Below, piece after piece: positions 1-8,088 of a DNA stretch of 64,000 bases. Below the pieces are notes generated by a model that worked only from the letters and a program-made list of their open reading frames with translations, did no database searches and was not told the origin of the DNA. Position numbers and translations under genes: made by a program. The stretch's first letter is position 1. Each line of letters begins with the position of its first letter. Source of the stretch: Nocardiopsis sp. FR4 (GTDB taxonomy: Bacteria > Actinomycetota > Actinomycetes > Streptosporangiales > Streptosporangiaceae); NCBI RefSeq assembly GCF_009830945.1, contig NZ_ML776454.1:373240-437239 (forward strand), written 5' to 3'.

Positions 1-2
1 AG

Positions 3-671
3 GGCGCCTCGCACATCATCGCGGTCGGCGAGATCACCGGTTCCAGGGTGGACGCCAGACGCATCTCCGCGGGCCTGCGCGCCGACGTGAGCGGTTCGCT
101 GATCGGTCCGATCCTCAGCGCCACCCCCACCAGCTCCTTCGCGCAGAACATCGGGCTGCTGGCCCTGACCAAGGTGCGCAGCCGCTACGTGGTGGCCACC
201 GGCGCGGGCATCCTCGTCGCCCTCGGGCTGTTCCCGGTGCTGGGCGGGGTCATGGCCGCGATCCCCACCCCCGTCCTGGGCGGGGCCGGGCTGGTCCTGT
301 TCGGCAGCGTGGCCGCCAGCGGGATCAAGACCCTGGCCAAGGTGGACTTCACCAACAACCTCAACCTGGTGCTGGTGGCCGCCTCCGTCGGCGTGGCGGT
401 GATCCCGCTGGCCTACCCCGACTTCTACGCCTACCTGCCGGAGTCGGTGGAGATGATCGCGCACTCGGGCATCATCGGGGCGGCGGTCGTGGCGATCGTG
501 CTCAACGTGTGCTTCAACGTCCTCGGACGCGGCCGGGACGCCTCGGCGCCCGCCGCGATCGACACCGAGGAGATCGGCAGCGCCGGCCCCGGTGAGGCCA
601 AGTACACCGACCAGGCGGGGGCGGCCTACCGCGAGGGCGGCTCCGAGCCCCTGGACGAGCCGCGGCGGTGA
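3..671 (+). CDS. NCS2-family xanthine/uracil permease, C-terminal part
   Basis: The gene enters from outside the window; the frame is open from base 3, so only about the last 222 residues are seen. NCS2 permeases are inner-membrane nucleobase:cation symporters. The hallmark stretch TPTSSFAQNIGLLALTKVRS sits near the start of the visible part, followed by hydrophobic segments (about 50-70, 75-100, 105-125 and 140-160 of the GTG-initiated fragment). The last 40 residues are polar and acidic, a cytoplasmic tail. Neighbouring allantoin genes suggest a purine (xanthine, urate) substrate rather than uracil, but that is inference. Confidence 0.9.
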   Translation, partial: GASHIIAVGEITGSRVDARRISAGLRADVSGSLIGPILSATPTSSFAQNIGLLALTKVRSRYVVATGAGILVALGLFPVLGGVMAAIPTPVLGGAGLVLFGSVAASGIKTLAKVDFTNNLNLVLVAASVGVAVIPLAYPDFYAYLPESVEMIAHSGIIGAAVVAIVLNVCFNVLGRGRDASAPAAIDTEEIGSAGPGEAKYTDQAGAAYREGGSEPLDEPRR

Positions 672-767
672 CCCGCGCGGGCCGGCGTTCCGCCCCGGGT
701 GCGGGGCGTCGGCCCAACCCTCTGCTCCCGAACTGATCAGCCCGCGGATACGGAACTCGGACTTCCG

Positions 768-782
768 TTCAGCAGGAGTGAA
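768..782. promoter_or_regulatory. Candidate LysR-type box upstream of the LysR gene
   Basis: TTCAGCAGGAGTGAA is a TTC-N9-GAA dyad that contains the T-N11-A core of LysR-type operators. A second TTC-N9-GAA beginning with the same TTCAG lies at 1736-1750, upstream of allantoicase. The pairing suggests autoregulation and control of the next gene. Confidence 0.45.
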
Positions 783-798
783 TGGTATCCCTGGCAGG

Positions 799-1749
799 GT
801 GACCGACTGGGATCTGCGCAAACTCCGCGTCCTCCGCGCCCTGGAGGAGTTCGGCACCGTCCGGGCCACGGCCGAGGCGCTGAGCATGACCCCCTCAGCC
901 GTCTCCCAGCAGCTGTCCTCCCTCTCCCGGCAGGTGGGCGTGACGCTGCTGGAGGCGCACGGACGGCGGGTGCGCCTGACCGACGCCGCGCACGCGCTGC
1001 TGTGCCACACCGACCTCGTGCTCGCCCAGCTGGAACGGGCCGAGGCCGAGCTGTCCGGCTTCGCCCGCGGCGAGGCCGGACACGTGCGCGTCGGCGCGTT
1101 CGCCACCGCCATCCCCAGCCTGGTGGTGCCCGCCCTGCGGCGGCTGCGGCGCACCCGACCGGAGCTGACCACGCGGGTGCACCAGGCCGAGGCCGCGGAG
1201 GTCTACGACCTGCTCTCCGCCGGGGAGATCGACCTGGGCCTGTCCCTGGCCGCCCAGGCCCCCCGCGAGCGCGACGGCCGGATCGGCGGCCAGGACCGCT
1301 ACGACCGGCGCGAACTGCTCACCGACCCGCTCGACGTGGCCCTGCCCGCCCACCACCGCCTCGCCGCCTCCCGCGCCCCGCGCCTGCGCGACCTGGCCGG
1401 GGAGCCCTGGATCTACGGCGCTTCGGGGCCCTGGCGCGACATCACCCTCGCCGCCTGCGCCCAGGCCGGGTTCGTACCCGAGCAGGCGCACGTGGCCTCC
1501 GACTGGCGGGCCATCCTGGACATGGTCGCGGCGGGCATGGGCGTGGCCCTGATCCCCCGGCTGGCCGCCGTGGGCGACACCCCGGGCATCAGCCTGCGGG
1601 TCCCGCACCCCGACCAGCCGCGCCGCCACGTGGTGACGGCCGTGCGCTCGGGTTCGGAGGGGCGCCCGCAGATCGCCGCGGTGCTGCGCGCCCTGGCGGA
1701 CACGGCCGCCGGGATCGCCGCACCCGACAAGACCGTTCAGCTTTCCTGA
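799..1749 (+). CDS. LysR-family transcriptional regulator
   Basis: A 316-residue LysR-type regulator. The winged HTH is at residues about 5-65 (TDWDLRKLRVLRALEEFGTV, then TPSAVSQQLSSLSRQ). A periplasmic-binding-like effector domain follows (about 90-300). I chose the GTG at 799 because it places the HTH at the family's usual position; the frame is open further upstream, a GTG at 778 is also possible, and no strong ribosome site decides between them. It lies between a nucleobase permease and allantoicase in the same direction, so a role in purine/ureide catabolism is likely. The inducer is unknown. Confidence 0.85.
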   Translation: MTDWDLRKLRVLRALEEFGTVRATAEALSMTPSAVSQQLSSLSRQVGVTLLEAHGRRVRLTDAAHALLCHTDLVLAQLERAEAELSGFARGEAGHVRVGAFATAIPSLVVPALRRLRRTRPELTTRVHQAEAAEVYDLLSAGEIDLGLSLAAQAPRERDGRIGGQDRYDRRELLTDPLDVALPAHHRLAASRAPRLRDLAGEPWIYGASGPWRDITLAACAQAGFVPEQAHVASDWRAILDMVAAGMGVALIPRLAAVGDTPGISLRVPHPDQPRRHVVTAVRSGSEGRPQIAAVLRALADTAAGIAAPDKTVQLS

Positions 1750-1750
1750 A
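1736..1750. promoter_or_regulatory. Candidate LysR-type box before allantoicase
   Basis: TTCAGCTTTCCTGAA is a TTC-N9-GAA dyad inside the larger perfect inverted repeat GTTCAG-N5-CTGAAC (1735-1751). It overlaps the LysR stop codon and lies about 90 bases before the allantoicase start. It shares architecture and the TTCAG half with the site at 768-782. Confidence 0.45.
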
Positions 1751-1759
1751 CAGAATGAT

Positions 1760-1771
1760 CGAAAACTTTCG
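1760..1771. promoter_or_regulatory. Short inverted repeat before allantoicase
   Basis: CGAAAACTTTCG is a perfect 5-2-5 dyad in an otherwise GC-rich leader about 70 bases upstream of the allantoicase start. It could be an operator for the IclR or LysR protein of this island. Only the symmetry supports it. Confidence 0.25.
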
Positions 1772-1838
1772 CTGGACGTAACCGTTCCCGCTTGCGAACC
1801 TGGACATGTCCGACACAAACCCACATTCCGGGAGAGAC

Positions 1839-2966
1839 ATGAGCGGGGCCCAGCCCACCGATCCGCGCGCCTACAACGCCAAGCCCTACGCGGGCGGCGA
1901 CCCCTACGCCGACTACCGCCACACCGAACTCGACTTCTCGGCCCTGGTGGACCTGGCCGACCGCCGCCTGGGCGGCGGCGTGGTCGCCGCCAACGACGAG
2001 TTCTTCGCCCACCGCGAGAACCTGCTGGTGCCCGAACCCGCCGTGTTCGACCCGCACGCCTTCGGCCACAAGGGCAAGGTCATGGACGGCTGGGAGACCC
2101 GCCGACGGCGCGGCGTGAGCGCCGAGCACCCCCACCCGGACGCCGACGACCACGACTGGGCCCTGGTCCGGCTCGGCCTGCCCGGAGTGGTGCGGGGCGT
2201 GGTCGTGGACACCGCGCACTTCCGCGGCAACCACCCCCGTGAGGTCTCCGTCGAGGCCACGAGCCTGCCGGGCACCCCCGCCACCGACGACCTGCTCAAG
2301 GCGGAGTGGACCGGGATCGTCCCCCGCACCCCCGTGTACGGGCACGCCGCCAACGGCTTCGAGGTCACCGCCGAGCGGCGGTGGACCCACCTGCGGCTGA
2401 GGCAGTTCCCCGACGGCGGCGTCGCCCGCCTGCGCGTGTACGGCGAGCCCGTCCCCGACCCGGACTGGCTGGAGGCGCTGGGCGGGTTCGACGTGGCGGC
2501 CCTGGTCAACGGCGGCACCGTCGAGGACGCCTCGGACCGCTTCTACTCCTCCCCGGACAACATCATCTCGCCCGGGCGCTCCGCCAAGATGGACGACGGC
2601 TGGGAGAACCGGCGCCGCCGCGACACCGACCACGACTGGGTGCGCTTCCGCCTCACCGCGCAGGCCTCGGTCCGCGCCCTGGAACTGGACACCTCCTACT
2701 ACAAGGGCAACGCCGCGGGCTGGGTGGCCGTCCTGGGCCGCGACGCCCGCTCGGCCGACCCCGACGCCTGGTTCGAGGTCGTGGGACGTACCCGCCTGGA
2801 GCCCGACAGCGCCCACCGCTTCGTCCTGGACTCCCCGGTCACCGCCACCCACGTGCGCGTCGACGTCTTCCCCGACGGCGGCATCGCCCGCCTGAACGTC
2901 TACGGCTCCCTCACCGGAACCGGCAGCGCCGACCTGCGCGAGCGCTGGACCGCCCTGCACGGCTGA
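1839..2966 (+). CDS. alc: Allantoicase
   Basis: Allantoate amidinohydrolase (EC 3.5.3.4) splits allantoate into ureidoglycolate and urea. At 375 residues it has the family length and the typical two-repeat layout: each half carries a block like KVMDGWETRRRR (first half) and KMDDGWENRRRR (second half). Each half ends with FPDGG(V/I)AR(L)xVYG, typical of the discoidin-like allantoicase fold. I start at the ATG at 1839 because GGGAGAG lies just upstream; an ATG at 1806 has no such site. It converges on allantoinase, with a shared hairpin between them. Confidence 0.93.
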   Translation: MSGAQPTDPRAYNAKPYAGGDPYADYRHTELDFSALVDLADRRLGGGVVAANDEFFAHRENLLVPEPAVFDPHAFGHKGKVMDGWETRRRRGVSAEHPHPDADDHDWALVRLGLPGVVRGVVVDTAHFRGNHPREVSVEATSLPGTPATDDLLKAEWTGIVPRTPVYGHAANGFEVTAERRWTHLRLRQFPDGGVARLRVYGEPVPDPDWLEALGGFDVAALVNGGTVEDASDRFYSSPDNIISPGRSAKMDDGWENRRRRDTDHDWVRFRLTAQASVRALELDTSYYKGNAAGWVAVLGRDARSADPDAWFEVVGRTRLEPDSAHRFVLDSPVTATHVRVDVFPDGGIARLNVYGSLTGTGSADLRERWTALHG

Positions 2967-2972
2967 CCCGAA

Positions 2973-3010
2973 GGCGGCGGCGCGGAGCGGGGGTGCTCCG
3001 CCCCGCCGCC
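2973..3010. terminator. Bidirectional terminator between alc and allB
   Basis: A GC-rich hairpin: inner stem GCGGAGC/GCTCCGC around a six-base loop, extended by an eight-base outer stem after one mismatch. It is followed by GTTTCC on the plus strand and lies between converging genes. Confidence 0.7.
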
Positions 3011-3030
3011 GTTTCCGTCCCCGGTGGGCG

Positions 3031-4380
3031 CTACCCCCGGACCAGCATCCGGCCGCCCGTGTCCTCGGCGCCGACCTCCTCACCGCGCAGCAGGGTGCGG
3101 CGCACCCGCCCGAACAGCTCGACCCCGTCGTAGGGGCTCACCGGGTTGCGGTGCCGCAGCTCGCGCACGTCCACCCGGAAGGACTCCTCCGGGGCGACCA
3201 CCGCGAAGTCGGCGTCGTTGCCCGGAGCGATCCCGCCCTTGCCCCGCAGCCCGGCCACGCGCGCGGGCCCGGAGGCCATCCACCGCACCACGTCCTCCAG
3301 GGACAGGCCCCGGCGGCGCGCCTCGGTCCACACGGCCGGGAAGCCGACCTGCAACCCGGACACCCCGCCCCAGGCGGTGCCGAAGTCGCCGGTGTCCAGG
3401 TCCTTCAGGTCCGGCGTGCTCGGCGAGTGGTCGCTGACCACGCAGTCGATCAGGTCCTCCTCCAGCGCCCGCCACAGCAGGTCCCGGTTGGCGGCGTCGC
3501 GGATGGGCGGGCAGCACTTGTACTGGGTGGCCCCCGCGGGCACCCGCTCGGCCTCCAGGGTGAGGTAGTGCGGGCACGTCTCGACGGTCAGCGGCACCCC
3601 GTCCGCGCGGGCCCGCGCGATCAGCGGCAGGGCGGAGGCGCTGGACAGGTGCAGCACGTGGGCCCGCGTCCCGGTGACCCGGGCCACCTCGATCACCCGG
3701 GCGATGGCCGCGTTCTCGGCGGTGTCGGGGCGCGAGGCCAGGAAGGAGGCGTAGTCGCGCCCGGCCGCGGCCGGTGCCTCCCGCAGGACTTCGGGGTCCT
3801 CGGCGTGCACGATGAGACGGCCGTCGAACTCCCCGATCGCCTCGGCCGCCGAGAGCAGCTCCTCCGGCGAGAGGTGGCCGAACTCCTCCACTCCGGAGGG
3901 GGACAGGAAGGCCTTGAAGCCGTACACGCCCTCGGCCCAGAGCGCGGCGAGCTCCTTGGTGGCGCCGGGGCGGCTGTTCTCGGGAACGGCCCCGCCCCAG
4001 AAGCCCACGTCCACGGCGAGCTTGCCCCGGGCCGCGTCGCGTTTGGCCTCCAGGCCGGCCACGGTCGTGGTCGGCGGAACGCTGTTGAGCGGCATGTCCA
4101 CCAGCGTGGTGATGCCGCCGAGTGCGGCGGCCCGGGTGGCGGTGGCGAAGCCCTCCCACTGGGTGCGGCCCGGTTCGTTCACGTGCACGTGGCTGTCGAC
4201 CAGTCCGGGCAGCAGCACCTCGTCCTCGGCCAGGACCATTTCGCGGCGGGCGATGAGGGGGGCGCCGTCCCCGGCCAGGACGTTGACGACGCGCCCGTCG
4301 CGAACCCCCACGGTGACGGGTCGCTCCCCCTGCGGGGTGATGGCGCGGCGGGCGCGGACGGCGAGATCGTGTCGGGTCAT
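3031..4380 (-). CDS. allB: Allantoinase
   Basis: A 449-residue cyclic amidohydrolase that opens allantoin to allantoate. Binuclear-metal ligands of the family are visible: H64 and H66 ([11 protein letters not shown]), the lysine expected to be carbamylated at K156 (YGFKAF), H192 (LIVHAEDP), H244 (HVLHLSSA) and D317 (VVSDHSPST). It starts six bases after the upstream DUF6986 gene, so the two form an operon. AGGAG lies about 13 bases upstream of the ATG, inside the end of the preceding gene. The divergent IclR gene is the probable controller. Confidence 0.95.
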   Translation of the reverse strand: MTRHDLAVRARRAITPQGERPVTVGVRDGRVVNVLAGDGAPLIARREMVLAEDEVLLPGLVDSHVHVNEPGRTQWEGFATATRAAALGGITTLVDMPLNSVPPTTTVAGLEAKRDAARGKLAVDVGFWGGAVPENSRPGATKELAALWAEGVYGFKAFLSPSGVEEFGHLSPEELLSAAEAIGEFDGRLIVHAEDPEVLREAPAAAGRDYASFLASRPDTAENAAIARVIEVARVTGTRAHVLHLSSASALPLIARARADGVPLTVETCPHYLTLEAERVPAGATQYKCCPPIRDAANRDLLWRALEEDLIDCVVSDHSPSTPDLKDLDTGDFGTAWGGVSGLQVGFPAVWTEARRRGLSLEDVVRWMASGPARVAGLRGKGGIAPGNDADFAVVAPEESFRVDVRELRHRNPVSPYDGVELFGRVRRTLLRGEEVGAEDTGGRMLVRG

Positions 4381-4386
4381 GTGTGC

Positions 4387-5691
4387 TCAGTTCTCCTGTC
4401 CGACGCGTCGGCTGGCCAGGGCGGCGAGCGTGCCGGTGTCGGTTCCGGCGGCCTTCGCCACCTCGGCCTCGTCCAGCGCCCCGCAGCGTACCCCGCTGAC
4501 CAGGGCGGCGGCCAGCGCCTGGGCCGTGGCGGGCTCGTCCAGCACTCCCCCGGCCACGGCGCCCAGGTAGGAGCGCAACCGGTCGGCGGCGGGCGCGAAG
4601 GCCTCCCGGTAGAAGACGTAGGTGGCCAGGTAGCGGGTGGGCAGCTGGTGGGGGTGCAGGTCCCAGCCCTGGTAGAAGCCGCGCTCCAGGGAGCGGCGGA
4701 CCAGGGAGGCGTGCAGGCGCCAGGCGGAGGCGACCTCCTCGGCCCCGCCCACGGGCAGCACGTTGGTGGAACCGTCGGAGAGCCACACCCCGGTGCCCGC
4801 GGCGGCCACCTGCATGACGGCCTTGGCGTGGTCGGCGACGGGGTGGGCCATGCTCTGGTAGGCGGCGGTGATCCCGCAGGCGGCGCTGTAGTCGTAGGTG
4901 CCGTAGTGCAGGGCGCTGACCCGGCCCCGTCCGGCGCGGATCATCCGGGCCACGGCCACCGTGCCGTCGGGCAGCAGGACGGACTGCGGGGTCTCGATCT
5001 GCAGCTCGAACCGCAGCCGTCCCTCGGGCAGGTCCAGGCGCTGCTCCAACTCCTCGGTGAGCCAGGCCATCGCCTCGACCTGCTCCACGGAGGTGATCTT
5101 GGGCAGGGTGAGGGCCAGCCCCTCGGGCAGGGAGCCGTGCTCCTCCATGAGGGTGTGCAGGAACAGGGTGAGGCTGCGCGTGCCGCGGGCGCGTCCGGCC
5201 GCCTCCATGCCCTTGGTCCGGACCCCGAAGCCGGGCGGGGCCTGACCGGCGGCCAGGTCCGCGCACAGGGCGCGGGCGGCGGCCACGGTGTCGCGGTCCT
5301 CCTGCTCGTCGCCCCGGTCGCCGTAGCCGTCCTCCAGGTCCACGCGAAGGTCCTCGACGGGTTCGCGGCGCAGCTTGTCGCGCAGGCGGGGCAGCACCTC
5401 GGCGACGGCGTCCTCGGCCACGCCGGTGGCGGCGGCCAGGGCGGCCGCGTCGGGCGCGTGCTCGTCCAGACAGGACAGCGCCGCGCGGCCCCACTCGGCG
5501 GCCAGGCCGGCGCGTACGCGGTCCGCGGGGACGTAGACGGTGTGCACGGGCTGCCGGTCACCGGAGGAACCCGGGTAGTCCAGGGCGAGCCGGGCGTCGG
5601 CGTCGGCCAGGCGCGCGTTCAGTCCGGCGGTGAGCACGTCCAGGCCCAGATCGCGGCCCGCGCCCGGCCGGAGGGTCCGGTCCTCTTCCAC
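4387..5691 (-). CDS. DUF6986 family, aldolase/CitE-like fold protein of the allantoin operon
   Basis: A 434-residue protein related to the HpcH/HpaI aldolase and citrate-lyase-beta superfamily (TIM barrel). Visible hallmarks are the acidic block VEDLRVDLEDGYGDRG, RTKGME, a core strand LPKITSVEQVEAM, and ELQIETPQSVLLPDG, where E and D would bind Mg2+. The GTG at 5691 is chosen because GGGAGAGGA lies 7 bases upstream; the frame is open to 5829 but that part covers the promoter region. It is first gene of an operon with allantoinase. The exact reaction is not established; a C-C bond lyase or ligase acting on glyoxylate or a keto acid is an inference from fold and context. Confidence 0.75.
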   Translation of the reverse strand: MEEDRTLRPGAGRDLGLDVLTAGLNARLADADARLALDYPGSSGDRQPVHTVYVPADRVRAGLAAEWGRAALSCLDEHAPDAAALAAATGVAEDAVAEVLPRLRDKLRREPVEDLRVDLEDGYGDRGDEQEDRDTVAAARALCADLAAGQAPPGFGVRTKGMEAAGRARGTRSLTLFLHTLMEEHGSLPEGLALTLPKITSVEQVEAMAWLTEELEQRLDLPEGRLRFELQIETPQSVLLPDGTVAVARMIRAGRGRVSALHYGTYDYSAACGITAAYQSMAHPVADHAKAVMQVAAAGTGVWLSDGSTNVLPVGGAEEVASAWRLHASLVRRSLERGFYQGWDLHPHQLPTRYLATYVFYREAFAPAADRLRSYLGAVAGGVLDEPATAQALAAALVSGVRCGALDEAEVAKAAGTDTGTLAALASRRVGQEN

Positions 5692-5718
5692 GTGGTGTCC
5701 TCTCCCTCGCATTTTTCC

Positions 5719-5778
5719 TATCGCGGATACTAACTTTTGCATCCCGGAATAACAAGGAGCACAGAGGTGTTCCAGGAA
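5719..5778. promoter_or_regulatory. Divergent control region with candidate IclR-type dyads
   Basis: This AT-richer stretch lies between the DUF6986-allB operon and the IclR gene. It holds three short dyads: TATCGCGGATA (5719-5729), ATCCCGGAAT (5741-5750, nearly symmetric) and TTCCAGGAA (5770-5778). GGAA/TTCC half-sites are typical of IclR-family operators. Which one is bound cannot be told from sequence. Confidence 0.4.
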
Positions 5779-5905
5779 TACCCGGAACCGCGGGAAGCCT
5801 TCCGGACGAGCGGACCGCCCGCGCACCACGTGCTATAGAAGAAGTGATGCCGCAAAGCCGCCCCCACCCCGACGGGGGCAGGTCCCCGAACCCACGGCCC
5901 TCAGC

Positions 5906-6718
5906 ATGGGAGCGCGATCGTTGTCAGCCCCACAGACCCCTCTACACCCGGACGAGCAGGGAAAACGTGAACGCCCCGGCGGCGTGCAGTCCCTCGACCG
6001 GGCCTTCTCCCTGCTGGAGATCATGGCCGAGGCCGGCGGCGAGACCTCGCTGAGCCAGCTGGCCGAGTCCTCCGGCCTACCGCTGCCGACCATCCACCGC
6101 ATCATCCGCACCCTCGTGGGCAACGGATACGTGCGACAGCTGCCCTCCCGCCGCTACGCGCTGGGACCGCGGCTGATCGGGTTGGGCGACAAGGCCTCGC
6201 AGATGCTGGGCACCTGGGCCCGGCCGCACCTGGCCCGCCTGGTGGAGGACCTGGGCGAGACCGCCAACCTGGCGATGCTCGACGGCGACAAGGTCGTCTA
6301 CGTGGCGCAGGTGCCCTCACAGCACTCCATGCGCATGTTCACCGAGGTCGGACGGCGCGTCCTGCCGCACTCCGCCGGCGTGGGCAAGGCCCTGCTCTCC
6401 CAGCTCGACGAGGAGGAGGCGCGGGCGACCCTGGGCCGCACCGGCATGCCCGCCGCCACCGAGCGCACCATCACCGACCCCGAGAAGTTCATGGCCGAGC
6501 TGCGGCGCATCCGCTCCAGCGGCTACGCCATCGACGACGGCGAACAGGAGGTCGGCGTGCGCTGCGTCGCCGCCCCCGTGGTCGGCGCGCCCTCGGGGAT
6601 GGCGGTGTCGGTCTCGGGCCCCGAGGCCCGGGTGGGCTGGGACTTCGTGGAACGCGCCGCGCCCATCGTGCGCCGCTGCGCCGCCATGCTCGCCACCGAC
6701 CTCAACAACCAGAGCTAG
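5906..6718 (+). CDS. IclR-family regulator of allantoin catabolism (AllR-like)
   Basis: A 270-residue IclR-family protein: an N-terminal winged HTH (about 28-90, with SLSQLAESSGLPLPTIHRII) and a C-terminal effector domain (about 105-265, with HSAGVGKALL and GYAIDDGEQEVGVRCVAAPV). Divergent from the DUF6986-allantoinase operon, the usual arrangement for AllR-like repressors, which respond to allantoin or glyoxylate in studied bacteria. The first 25 residues are polar and variable, so the true start may lie slightly inside. Converges on era across a hairpin. Confidence 0.88.
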   Translation: MGARSLSAPQTPLHPDEQGKRERPGGVQSLDRAFSLLEIMAEAGGETSLSQLAESSGLPLPTIHRIIRTLVGNGYVRQLPSRRYALGPRLIGLGDKASQMLGTWARPHLARLVEDLGETANLAMLDGDKVVYVAQVPSQHSMRMFTEVGRRVLPHSAGVGKALLSQLDEEEARATLGRTGMPAATERTITDPEKFMAELRRIRSSGYAIDDGEQEVGVRCVAAPVVGAPSGMAVSVSGPEARVGWDFVERAAPIVRRCAAMLATDLNNQS

Positions 6719-6720
6719 AA

Positions 6721-6748
6721 GGGGTGCGGGAGCCGCGCCCCGCACCCC
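6721..6748. terminator. Terminator between the IclR gene and era
   Basis: GGGGTGCGGG and CCCGCACCCC form a perfect 10-bp stem with an 8-base loop, starting two bases after the IclR stop codon and seven bases before the era stop. Probably serves both converging genes. Confidence 0.65.
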
Positions 6749-6754
6749 CGCCCG

Positions 6755-7723
6755 TCACGTCGGCTGGTCGAAGCCCAGCTTGCGCAGCTGCTTGGGATCG
6801 CGCTGCCAGTCCTTGGCCACCCGCACCCGCAGGTCCAGGAACACCCGCCGGCCCAGCAGCGCCTCGATCTGCTTGCGCGCCCGCGAACCCACGTCGCGCA
6901 GCCGCGAGCCCTTCGACCCGATCACGATCGCCTTCTGGCTGGGTCGCTCCACGTACAGCGACGCGTAGATGTCCACCAGCTCCTTGCCCGGCCGGGTGTT
7001 CTCCCGCTCGGACATCTCGTCCACGACCACCGCGATGGAGTGCGGCAGCTCGTCGCGCACACCCTCCAGCGCCGCCTCGCGCACCAGCTCGGCCACGAGC
7101 ATCTCGTCCGGCTCGTCGGTGAGGTCGCCGTCGGGGTACAGCGGCGGCCCCTCCGGCAGGTGCGAGCACAGCACGTCGGTCACGGTCTCCAGCTGGAAGC
7201 CCCCCTGGGCCGAGACCGGGACGATGTCCGCCCAGTCCCCCAGCTCGTTCACCGCCATCAGGTGGCGGCCCACCGCGTCCCTGTCCACCCGGTCCGTCTT
7301 GGTGACCAGGGCGACCACCGGGGTGTTGGTCTGCTCCGCCAACTCCTTGGCGATGTAGGTGTCGCCCCGCCCGATCGGCTCGTCGGCGGGGAGGCAGAAG
7401 GCGATCACGTCCACCTCGACCAGCGTGGACCGCACCAGCGAGTCCAGGCGCTCGCCCAGCAGGGTGCGCGGCTTGTGCAGTCCGGGCGTGTCCACGATGA
7501 TCAGCTGCGCGTCGGGCCGGTGCACGATGCCGCGCACCGTGCGCCGGGTGGTCTGCGGCCGGTTGCTGGTGATCGCCACCTTCTGCCCGACCAGCGCGTT
7601 CATCAGGGTGGACTTGCCCACGTTGGGGCGGCCCACGAAGCACGAGAAACCGCTGCGGAAGCCCTCCGGGTGGGAGGGCGTCTCCAGCGGCACCCGCAGC
7701 TTCTCCAGGTCGAGATCGTTCAT
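6755..7723 (-). CDS. era: GTPase Era
   Basis: An essential GTPase that binds the 3' end of 16S rRNA during 30S assembly. At 322 residues it has the G1 loop GRPNVGKST (31-39), the Era T-rich switch (SNRPQTTRRT), G3 DTPG (78-81), G4 TKTD (141-144), G5 VSAQGG and a C-terminal KH RNA-binding domain (QKAIVIGSKGSRLRDVG, about 270-290). Last gene of the phoH-ybeY-corC-era cluster, about 20 bases after the cytidine-deaminase-like gene. Confidence 0.97.
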   Translation of the reverse strand: MNDLDLEKLRVPLETPSHPEGFRSGFSCFVGRPNVGKSTLMNALVGQKVAITSNRPQTTRRTVRGIVHRPDAQLIIVDTPGLHKPRTLLGERLDSLVRSTLVEVDVIAFCLPADEPIGRGDTYIAKELAEQTNTPVVALVTKTDRVDRDAVGRHLMAVNELGDWADIVPVSAQGGFQLETVTDVLCSHLPEGPPLYPDGDLTDEPDEMLVAELVREAALEGVRDELPHSIAVVVDEMSERENTRPGKELVDIYASLYVERPSQKAIVIGSKGSRLRDVGSRARKQIEALLGRRVFLDLRVRVAKDWQRDPKQLRKLGFDQPT

Positions 7724-7743
7724 GCGTCCTTCAGGTGTCCTTC

Positions 7744-8088
7744 TCAGCGGCGGGTGATGCTCGCGGGCACCCCGTCGGGGGCGGCGATCACCACCAGCTG
7801 GGTCTTCAGGTCTTCCGCCAGCGCGCGGTCGTCCTCGGTCAGCTGCGCGGCCTCGGTCACGACCACCGCGGCCTCCAGCGCGGAGGCCTCCCCGCAGACG
7901 GCCGCGGCCACCGCGGCCTGGAGCGCGCTCAGCCTCAACGAGGGCAGCGCCACCGTGGCGGCCACGTACGTGCGCCCCGTCTCGTCGCGCACGGCCGCGC
8001 CCTCCGCGGCCGCGTTGCGCGCCCGGGAGGCCCGGGCGAGGGTGATGAGCTTGCCGTCCTCGGGCCCGAGCCCCGTGGTCTCCGTCAC
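7744..8088 (-). CDS. Cytidine-deaminase-like protein lacking zinc ligands
   Basis: A 114-residue protein at the position where actinobacteria carry a cytidine-deaminase-fold gene next to era. The fold is suggested by GAAVRDETGRTYVAATV followed by a helix. The catalytic CAE motif is replaced by SAL (LRLSALQAAVAAAV), and the second PCxxC motif is absent (VVTEAAQLTEDDRALAED). The metal site is therefore lost, and it is probably not a deaminase. It may be a structural or regulatory relic kept for its neighbours. Its start overlaps the stop of the upstream CBS-domain gene (ATGA), so translation is coupled. Confidence 0.75.
   Translation of the reverse strand: MTETTGLGPEDGKLITLARASRARNAAAEGAAVRDETGRTYVAATVALPSLRLSALQAAVAAAVCGEASALEAAVVVTEAAQLTEDDRALAEDLKTQLVVIAAPDGVPASITRR

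Noticed and set aside
3151-5733. 860-codon frame on the plus strand opposite allB and the DUF6986 gene
   Set aside because: It spans two unrelated genes on the other strand and has no recognisable domain; a GC shadow.
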